NCBI RefSeq assembly: GCF_004210375.1
Contig: NC_134831.1
Coordinates: 42,070,035-42,134,034 of the forward strand
Reading direction: 5' to 3'
Length of the DNA: 64,000 nt
Source: Tachypleus tridentatus
Lineage: Eukaryota > Arthropoda > Merostomata > Xiphosura > Limulidae
Shown: positions 60,701-64,000 of the stretch, piece after piece
Layout: every line of letters begins with the position of its first letter
Position numbering within the stretch: the first letter of the stretch is position 1
Program-made: the position numbers and the translations under genes
Notes under the pieces: model-generated
What the model was told of the DNA's origin: nothing
The model's database searches: none
Seen by the model: only the letters and a program-made list of their open reading frames with translations

Positions 60701-62435
60701 TCTTTTTTACCATAACTTATTTTCTACTGTGAATATGATATTGGGGTGGGTTACATTCAAATGTGAAAGAAAACTGTCAATATAATAAATGTTTTTAAAT
60801 GCTGGAAAAAGTTTCATCCATGTGACAGATTTAGAAAATTAAAGATGGAATGAAGTGGAGTGATAATTTCGTCAATTCTGATCATGAATAAATTAACTAA
60901 AGTAGATACAATATGAATGTTGTGAAGTTGAAAATTTTTATAAGAAGTAAAAAAGTGTGTGATGGAGACATCTAACAAAAATATAGGGCTGCAATCATTT
61001 TAAAAATGTTTTGGAGTACAGTAAATCATTTCTTTAGTAGGCTATTGTGTGCATATGTTATTTGTCATACAGGATTCTGATAAAAGTAAAAGCTTTAGTT
61101 ATACAAGAGGAAAATATCCTAGTAAGGAATTTTGTATAGTTATAAGCAGTAACTGTTGCATATAAAGTGAAAAGGATGTTAGTTTTTGTTCATAAAATCA
61201 GTATCCAATTTCACTAAGTGATATAAGTAGGTACTGTTCATGGTATTGAGTTGTTTATAGCTAGTCATGACAACAACAGAATTTCTATACTTGATTTTAA
61301 TAAACCAACTGATCATTTTTTTAGAAATGCTAAGGTTTATAATTCTTCCACTTGTAAATCAGGTATGAACACACACGTCAATCAATATTACTTTCACTGA
61401 AAACTCTGGAATAGTTTTAGGGTGGGATGGTTGGGAGAGAAGAGCACTTTCAGTAATTTGAGATGGAAAATCAACATGTTTTTGTCATATGAAATATTGC
61501 CATGTTTTCCAAGTGTCAGGTTATATTTCAAACATATTTGAATGGACATGTTTCTAGTTAGATTCTCTAGTCCTATTTGTATTTCTTTTTTGAAAATTTC
61601 CTTGGAAGTAATGATAAATTTGTATCACTTGCAGATAATTTTTGACTGAGAAGATTGAAAACAACTTGTTTCTTAGTTATATGTTATTTTTCTCAAACTT
61701 TAATTGACTTTTTTTCTATGGAAAAAATATTTAGTTCATGAATATTTTAGGAATGTCACTGATTTAAGGATTTTTTTAAATTAACATTTTTATCAATTGA
61801 TTTGGCAGCATTTCATAAATGTTTGTTTAAGGAGGATTTTATTAATTATTTAAACAAGTGATTCTTCAATTACATTGAGAAATAAATATTTTCTCAGAGA
61901 GCACATTCTCTATTTAATAATTGTATTTAATAGCAGTTAAATCTTCTGTAGTATTTCTTTTTCAAGCTGAAATCTATTGAACACCATAGCTACAGCTACC
62001 AAAACGTTTGGCATATTAAAAGTTTTATTTGCTTAAATGTATGTGATATCTGAAGAAAATCAAAGCTGCAATTACTGATATGTTAGGCCTTTTAAAACCT
62101 ATATGTACTAGGATGTAAGCTTTTGTAAGTTGATGAATCAAACTGAGATTTATTTTGAGCATGAAAAGAGTGAAACTGATTAAATTTAAATATAAAGTAG
62201 GCTTACAACAAAGAAGATTTTGTAATGTGTTAATAATCTTATTGGCAACTTTTTCTTTGTTGTGTTAAACACCAATTAATAAACTTACATTTTTATTTTG
62301 TAGACATATGGATTCCAGCATATTCTGACGATTAACAACTTGGAAAAAGCTGGTTTGCTTCGCATACAAGGGACTAAATCATATTCATCCATTAGAAAAA
62401 CATTAAGGTTAATGGTAGATGATGTGAACGAACAA
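21668..62435 (+). CDS. VPS33A: VPS33A, Sec1/Munc18 subunit of HOPS/CORVET (exons 1-13; 3' end beyond the window)
   Basis: Thirteen exons joined (21668-21769, 25048-25113, 25895-26022, 35309-35393, 36258-36362, 39680-39796, 46068-46242, 50971-51161, 51846-51936, 52492-52566, 58036-58115, 58370-58456, 62304-62435) give 1434 bp, 478 codons, with no stop and all junctions GT-AG in phase. The protein is collinear with human VPS33A (596 aa), with landmarks [11 protein letters not shown] (exon 2), [15 protein letters not shown] (exon 4), [19 protein letters not shown] (exon 7), KLPPEKF and RDKNFNAVG (exon 8), GEIKQFV (exon 9) and LEKAGLL (exon 13). Known role: it binds VPS16 in HOPS and CORVET and templates SNARE assembly for late endosome, lysosome and autophagosome fusion; the fly orthologue is carnation. 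The motifs fit VPS33A rather than VPS33B. About 120 C-terminal residues lie right of 64000. The divergent neighbour is an SGSM-like RabGAP. Confidence 0.96.
23443..24073. repeat. 45-bp minisatellite, 14 copies
   Basis: Unit CATGCTGTTGATTGGATTCT followed by CTCTACCAACWTCTCTTTCT and TCAGT. Copies start at 23471, 23516, 23561, 23606, 23651, about 23695, 23740, 23785, 23830, 23875, 23920, about 23964, 24009 and 24054, preceded by a partial unit. As 45 is divisible by three and the unit lacks stops in some frames, both strands show 15-residue repeating frames. These are by-products of the repeat, not genes. Copies 6 and 12 share the same one-base deletion and TTTCTACC variant. Confidence 0.97.
24671..24748. 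repeat. Duplicated 40-bp unit with internal hairpin
   Basis: Two copies (24671-24708 and 24711-24748) of a unit containing GATTGTGAAAGACACAATC, an inverted repeat GATTGTG/CACAATC around AAAGA, preceded by TAATATTATAT. Confidence 0.9.
25048..25113 (+). CDS. VPS33A: VPS33A exon 2 (residues 35-56)
   Basis: Encodes [18 protein letters not shown] and MLLK, matching human [22 protein letters not shown]. Acceptor TCTACAG, donor GTAAGC, phase 0 at both ends. Confidence 0.97.
25114..25894 (+). other. VPS33A intron 2
   Basis: 781 bp of A/T-rich sequence ending in a T-rich polypyrimidine tract before TTCTTCAG. No feature recognised. Confidence 0.85.
25895..26022 (+). CDS. VPS33A: VPS33A exon 3 (residues 57-99)
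   Basis: Encodes [20 protein letters not shown], then [19 protein letters not shown] and CTLK (the last codon split). Human has [20 protein letters not shown] then KNIIFFVRP. Donor GTATGC; two bases of the Lys codon carry to exon 4. Confidence 0.97.
26360..26519. mobile_element. MITE with long terminal inverted repeats
   Basis: 160 bp, with arms of about 66 bp: left 26360-26425 starts AACTAACTAATTAAAAGTG, right 26454-26519 ends CTTTTAATTAGTTAGTT. The arms differ at only a few positions around a 28-bp loop. No coding capacity. A target duplication was not clear. Confidence 0.85.
26656..28880 (+). pseudogene. hAT-like BED-finger transposase pseudogene
   Basis: Scattered plus-strand frames in several phases follow the order of a hAT-type transposase family common in arthropods. 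At 26740-26820 is a BED-finger remnant, [20 protein letters not shown] then EKH, with the His pair kept but the first Cys pair lost. At 26962-27180 is a segment starting [20 protein letters not shown]. At 27370-27500 is [18 protein letters not shown]. At 27620-27830 is [16 protein letters not shown] and on. At 28150-28310 is [18 protein letters not shown]. At 28390-28450 is a stop-broken C-terminal dimerisation motif ([10 protein letters not shown] then IKKF), and a Lys-rich coiled-coil tail ends near 28880. Many stops and shifts show it is long dead. It has the same orientation as VPS33A. The superfamily call is from remembered motifs. Confidence 0.75.
29707..29985 (+). mobile_element. SINE family A, CpG-decayed
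   Basis: Full-length plus-strand copy: head GGCCTGGTATGGCTAGGTGG, box B AGGTTTAAATCCCC, body TGGTAAAAGAGTAGCC, tail GTGAAATTCAAAAAACAC. Most CpG sites of the left-hand copies read TG or CA here. Confidence 0.93.
30540..31019. repeat. 60-bp minisatellite, 8 copies
   Basis: The unit is exactly 60 bp in every copy, typically TTAGATTGAAGTATGTACAG then AAAGATGCTAGTCTAAGCTT and TGTTGTAACAACCAGCATGA. The first copy is the most diverged. With a 20-codon period, both strands show open repetitive frames (30512-31027 plus, 30559-31005 minus). I treat these as products of the repeat, not genes. Confidence 0.96.
31680..31926 (+). mobile_element. SINE family A, 5'-truncated
   Basis: Plus-strand copy starting inside the head (CAATCTGAGGTTTGTGGGTT), with box B GGGTTTGAATCCCC, a full body and tail TAGAAAATTTAAAAACAAAG. 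CpG sites are mostly lost. Confidence 0.9.
34700..35215. repeat. Degenerate AATTGATTA-rich repeat
   Basis: Many variants of AATTAATCAATTGTTGGAATAATC recur on both strands every 50-70 bp, giving a half-palindromic A/T-rich block. It ends about 95 bp before exon 4. It looks like an old tandem or palindromic transposon end. Confidence 0.6.
35309..35393 (+). CDS. VPS33A: VPS33A exon 4 (residues 99-127)
   Basis: Completes Lys99, then [19 protein letters not shown] and TLLCEKKLE; human has RRGPTRDFHILFVPRR and SLLCEQRLK. Acceptor TTACATAG, donor GTAAAAC, leaving phase 0. Confidence 0.97.
35394..36257 (+). other. VPS33A intron 4
   Basis: 864 bp, A/T-rich. A 76-codon frame at 35726-35956 has no recognisable homology. 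Nothing else seen. Confidence 0.85.
36258..36362 (+). CDS. VPS33A: VPS33A exon 5 (residues 128-162)
   Basis: Encodes [20 protein letters not shown] and [15 protein letters not shown], collinear with human [28 protein letters not shown]. Acceptor AATGTAG, donor GTATTA, phase 0. Confidence 0.96.
36650..36878 (+). mobile_element. SINE family A, old copy
   Basis: Plus-strand order preserved but strongly diverged: ACATGGCTTAATGGTTAT in the head, CAATAGTTGGCAGTTAATGC in the body, AAAATTAAGGATAGCTG and ATCCAAAACAAAG at the tail. Confidence 0.6.
37085..37338 (+). mobile_element. SINE family A, old copy
   Basis: Plus strand: diverged head, then CCAAACATGCTTGCTCTTTC, AATCCCACTTTTTATTAGTA, TAGGAACAGCTAGTACAGAT, and tail GTGCAAAATTAAAAAAACAA. 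It lies about 200 bp from the previous copy. Confidence 0.8.
39680..39796 (+). CDS. VPS33A: VPS33A exon 6 (residues 163-201)
   Basis: Encodes [20 protein letters not shown], then [19 protein letters not shown]; human has [20 protein letters not shown] and TIPQIFGKG. Acceptor TTTTACCAG, donor GTGAGC, phase 0. Confidence 0.97.
40358..40596 (+). mobile_element. SINE family A lacking the box B region
   Basis: The head GGCCCAGCATGGCCAGGTGG then TTAAGGCA is followed directly by CCCCATCACACCAAACTTGC. About 35 bp, from the anticodon-like region through box B, are missing. Body and tail (ACACAAAATTCAAAATAAA) are intact. Confidence 0.9.
41491..42251. repeat. Inverted repeat: two copies of a 120-bp element facing each other
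   Basis: Plus copy 41491-41609 runs from AACTTTAGTGATATGTTCAA to CTTTAAATGTCAATAAAC. The reverse-complement copy is 42131-42251. Shared internal blocks include TCCCTACTGAACAGGGTGA and AATGATAGTGCT. Around the first copy, ATCTCAGAACTGCTG (about 41442) and the reverse complement of CAGCCGTTCTGAG (about 41637-41649) form short terminal inverted repeats, suggesting a small transposon. Confidence 0.75.
42766..45440. repeat. Long inverted repeat (about 205 bp arms, 2.3 kb apart)
   Basis: The left arm 42766-42971, reverse-complemented, aligns end to end with 45229-45440. Shared blocks include a GTTTG(T/C)CACACT segment, GCATG(C/T)TAATTTGCA, GCAGCTGAACCA or its variant, and a CTCAAGAATA-like block. 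Similarity is roughly 70% by eye. A further related segment lies at 55554-55780. The arms may be ends of one element or two insertions of one repeat. Confidence 0.65.
46068..46242 (+). CDS. VPS33A: VPS33A exon 7 (residues 202-260)
   Basis: Encodes [18 protein letters not shown] and on through [19 protein letters not shown] to [10 protein letters not shown], ending with one base of the next codon. Human has [20 protein letters not shown] and LIDEIYGIQN. Acceptor GTTACAG, donor A|GTAAGT. The last 47 bp together with the donor form the first unit of a downstream minisatellite. Confidence 0.98.
46196..46569 (+). repeat. Exon-derived minisatellite carrying repeated 5' splice sites
   Basis: Eight units of 44-48 bp. 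The first is the end of exon 7 plus its donor; the following seven lie in intron 7. Units read like GGACTTCTTGATGAACTGTA then TGGAATTCACAATAGTAAGT. Donor-equivalent GT positions are 46243, 46291, 46335, 46379, 46427, 46475, 46523 and 46569. Six of these (all but 46291 and 46335) are GTAAGT. Reading on from exon 7, the frame meets TAG at 46292-46294. Confidence 0.96.
46243..50970 (+). other. VPS33A intron 7 (4.7 kb)
   Basis: Begins inside the exon-derived minisatellite (to 46569). The remaining 4.4 kb is A/T-rich with no recognised element or gene. Confidence 0.85.
50971..51161 (+). CDS. VPS33A: VPS33A exon 8 (residues 260-323)
   Basis: Joins the single base from exon 7 to give Asn, then [39 protein letters not shown] and [15 protein letters not shown]. 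Human has [29 protein letters not shown] and SVLSKKAK. Acceptor TTAATAATAG lacks a strong pyrimidine tract; donor GTGAGC. Confidence 0.97.
51162..51845 (+). other. VPS33A intron 8
   Basis: 684 bp, A/T-rich. Short loosely repeated phrases (for example TTTAACCTTT variants near 51560-51680); no element recognised. Confidence 0.8.
51846..51936 (+). CDS. VPS33A: VPS33A exon 9 (residues 324-354)
   Basis: Encodes [20 protein letters not shown] and [10 protein letters not shown] plus one base. Human has [22 protein letters not shown]. Acceptor TATTGCAG, donor GTAAGT. Confidence 0.97.
51937..52491 (+). other. VPS33A intron 9
   Basis: 555 bp. Two stretches (near 51980-52010 and 52095-52135) loosely echo the end of exon 9 and its donor region (CCACACATACAAG; ATATGCCACCAAC...CTTGCTACAC). 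No gene recognised. Confidence 0.75.
52492..52566 (+). CDS. VPS33A: VPS33A exon 10 (residues 354-379)
   Basis: Completes His, then [20 protein letters not shown] and QVEQ plus one base. Human has [20 protein letters not shown] and LTVEQ. Acceptor TTTTATAG, donor GTAGGT. Confidence 0.96.
52922..53742 (-). mobile_element. mariner transposon, internally deleted
   Basis: 821 bp (full-length mariners are about 1.3 kb), bounded by inverted repeats CAAGGTATGATCAAAAAGTT (left) and the reverse complement of AACTTTTTGATCAGACCTCG (right), with TA on each side (52920-52921, 53743-53744). The internal minus-strand transposase is broken. Confidence 0.93.
53008..53597 (-). pseudogene. mariner transposase remnant
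   Basis: The minus-strand N-terminus at 53597 begins [17 protein letters not shown] and holds the paired helix-turn-helix region ([12 protein letters not shown], then [19 protein letters not shown]). After KLCM it jumps straight to HLHYDNSP, the second catalytic Asp of the DD34D triad, so roughly 100-150 residues including the first Asp are deleted. A stop (TAA) follows at once, and a frameshift precedes [19 protein letters not shown], which carries the third Asp, and the C-terminus FQKWQEHW. It cannot make active enzyme. Confidence 0.92.
54909..55189 (+). mobile_element. SINE family A with target-site duplication
   Basis: Complete plus-strand copy: head GGCCCTAGCTTGGCCAGGTG (from 54910), box B TGGTTCGAATCAAC, body, and tail ATTCAAAACAAAACAAACC. 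Flanked by the 10-bp duplication CCTGGAATCA at 54899-54908 and 55190-55199. Confidence 0.95.
55554..55780 (+). repeat. Third copy related to the 42.8/45.2-kb inverted repeat
   Basis: Blocks GTGCACAGAGGAAGCTCATG, TTGGGGGAGAGGTGATGCAC and TATCAGAAATACATTTTCAT match the order of the 45229-45480 copy (which has TGTCAGAAATATATTTCATC). The middle is poorly conserved. Confidence 0.5.
56047..56290. repeat. Degenerate tandem repeat, about three units
   Basis: Units of roughly 65-95 bp share AATCCAACAT(T), a CCCCTG or CTCCTG block, GTTTTTTGCC and a GACTGCA(C/T)TT-like block. The order is the same in each unit. A further faint unit may precede it at 55980-56046. Confidence 0.5.
57436..57614. repeat. 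Perfect 40-bp inverted repeat with a direct-repeat arm
   Basis: 57496-57535 and 57575-57614 are exact reverse complements (left begins AAAATTTTTTTCTTAGATAC), separated by 39 bp. The spacer and start of the right arm (GTATTTTTAATTTTTGTATG and on through CTCAACATTTTGACT) repeat a segment beginning at 57437, giving an A-B-A' arrangement. Confidence 0.95.
58036..58115 (+). CDS. VPS33A: VPS33A exon 11 (residues 379-405)
   Basis: Completes Glu, then [20 protein letters not shown] and QEPLIK. Human has [20 protein letters not shown] and KHSLIK. A T-rich tract precedes AACAG; donor GTGAGA. Confidence 0.97.
58116..58369 (+). other. VPS33A intron 11
   Basis: 254 bp, the shortest VPS33A intron. No feature beyond splice signals (TTTTCTCAATTGTCAG). 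Confidence 0.85.
58370..58456 (+). CDS. VPS33A: VPS33A exon 12 (residues 406-434)
   Basis: Encodes [20 protein letters not shown] and EYYKRELLQ. Human has [20 protein letters not shown] and DYYKREILQ. Phase 0 at both ends; donor GTTCAG is weak. Confidence 0.97.
58457..62303 (+). other. VPS33A intron 12 (3.8 kb)
   Basis: Contains a 21-22 bp degenerate tandem repeat (59312-59570). The rest is A/T-rich with no recognised element. Confidence 0.8.
59312..59570. repeat. Degenerate 21-22 bp tandem repeat
   Basis: Variants of TTGGTAGTACTAAACACAGGA recur about eleven times, alternating ACTAAACAC and GGAATAAACAC types in the best-preserved part (59400-59510). The seven-codon period creates open frames on both strands that are not genes. 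Confidence 0.8.
62304..62435 (+). CDS. VPS33A: VPS33A exon 13 (residues 435-478)
   Basis: Encodes [36 protein letters not shown] and MVDDVNEQ. Human has [19 protein letters not shown] and ends the block WMDDVNEQ. Acceptor ATTTTGTAG, donor GTATGT, phase 0. The following exon (human NPTDISYVYSGYAP) is not in the window. Confidence 0.97.
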
Positions 62436-64000
62436 GTATGTTAGGATTTTTTTTGTACAATACTGTTCTTTTTATGATAAATCTTTTTTCATTTTTGCTG
62501 CAAATTAAGAACTTTATAGGAAAGCAGTGAACAAGTAATGAATGTCATTTGAACTTTGTCCTGCCATCACAGAAATATATATATATATATATATGCACCT
62601 TTTTTGCCATATTTGGACTTTTAACATAAAGAAATCAACTAATATTTCAAGGCAAATACGAGCAGAAACCATTACAAGGTCAGTAAAAGCTTCCCATTTG
62701 AAGTTAGGCCTAAGCCTGCTTATAATGATGATTTCCACAATCTTCTTATGACATGTTGAGTGCACATGTACGTATTAAATTTTTAAGTAAAAATGAAATT
62801 ATAATTCTATCTCTAAAATATTTTAGAAGTTATATTTTAGTATTATAAAACATTTATTTAGTGTATCAAAAATGGAAAAATGAAAAACTATTCCAACTTT
62901 AATTTCTATGCACCTATTTCTTTTCATCTCAAACTATAGAAACTGTTATACCTTGAAAATATAATCATTCATGTAATTTTTCTCAACTCAACTTCCTTCT
63001 TTGTCAGTGGTTTTATCATACCACTCTTTTATGGTGTCACAGCATGTGATTAAACATTAATAATAGCTAGAGGAGACAGATTGAAATGATTGATTATGAA
63101 ATACTATTCCAACTGTGTCAATATATAATAAATATAGTACATGTCAGTAAGTTGTAGTTTGTTTGCATATTAGCTACCTTGAACTCATGTAGGTGTAAAT
63201 AAAGGATTCTAATGGGAAGTTCACAGCCCTTAGGAACAAGCCACAGTTCTGTTAATTTTTTGATAGTTTTACCTGACATTCTTTTCATACCTGTGTGCCA
63301 TATTTACTCCTCTGTGGCATCTGATTAGTTAAGTTTAGTGAGCAACAGCAAACTATTCATGTGAACAAATCCTTGTTTAATGAGTATTATTTAGTCCTGT
63401 TCAAACAACATACCCAAATAAAAAAAATTATTTATTAAAAATAAACCATACTTATTAGTCATGAGTTGATTTTAACCAAGGATATTGATGGCAGATATGA
63501 TACAGGTATTGCCATTTGGAAAGATAAGGTCATAGCGTACTGATAAGTCTTATCAGTTTCTGCCGTGTTTTCTATGATATAGTTAAGAATGATGATTGCT
63601 TCAATCAGCAAAATAGAGTATCAAAAAAAGATAAACTAATATCAAATAAGTTGAAACTAATGGGAGGTAAAATATGCCAGTTACTTAATAACAAAAAAAA
63701 AGTAAATTTAAGAGGAAAAACAACAAATTTTTAATATTTTACCAAATAATGTCTCACAACAAAAGCTTGAAAATTTTATGGTGTAAAAATCTGTAACTAT
63801 TAAACTAAATTGCATTGTTTTATAAAACTGGAACTAGCTCTTACTTTGAAAGTTTGTATTCAGTTTTGTGGATATTAATGACTCCCAATCTAAAAAGGCA
63901 ACAAACTGTAAATTAAATGTGAAGATCCAGCTCATTTTGGGCTGTAATAATGATGTGAAAATGTTGCATACTAACAAGGATTTTTATTGTTTTGTTTTTT
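62436..64000 (+). other. VPS33A intron 13 (5' part)
   Basis: 1.56 kb to the window edge, with a (TA)n microsatellite at 62577-62596 and a 19-bp palindrome ACTGATAAGTCTTATCAGT near 63538. No exon was found, so the intron continues beyond 64000. Confidence 0.8.

Noticed and set aside
62436..64000. VPS33A exon 14
   Set aside because: No segment resembling the conserved continuation after DDVNEQ was found before the edge.

Overview
This window is AT-rich animal DNA with long introns, GT-AG splice sites and many interspersed repeats. Its two protein-coding genes are conserved from arthropods to vertebrates. The dominant repeat is a tRNA-derived SINE whose body I associate from memory with horseshoe crabs. 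I therefore infer a chelicerate arthropod, probably a horseshoe crab; this assignment rests on recall, not a search.

Layout: (1) Positions 1-1,530 hold the broken 5' half of a non-LTR retrotransposon on the minus strand. (2) From about 7.17 to 21.37 kb the minus strand carries the first three coding exons of an SGSM1/SGSM2-type gene (RUN-TBC RabGAP). They are separated by a 13.9-kb intron containing SINEs of two families and a Penelope-type repeat with a hammerhead-ribozyme-like core. The rest of this gene should lie left of the window. (3) Positions 21,369-21,667 form a compact, CpG-rich, head-to-head promoter. (4) From 21.67 to 62.44 kb the plus strand carries 13 coding exons of VPS33A, the Sec1/Munc18 subunit of the HOPS/CORVET tethering complexes. 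They give 478 codons with every junction in phase; roughly the last 120 codons lie beyond the right edge.

The VPS33A introns contain a dead hAT-like transposase pseudogene, an internally deleted mariner, a MITE, SINEs, several minisatellites and large inverted repeats. One minisatellite grew out of the exon 7/intron 7 boundary and has multiplied a consensus 5' splice site.

Both genes act in endolysosomal or secretory membrane traffic: SGSM proteins bind and regulate Rab/Rap GTPases, and VPS33A drives SNARE assembly at late endosomes and lysosomes. Shared expression from the common promoter is plausible but is inference.

A striking large-scale feature is CpG content: ordinary up to about 15.7 kb, then almost absent except at the promoter. 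This looks like a footprint of germline DNA methylation. SINEs of one family keep their CpGs on the left and have mostly lost them on the right.
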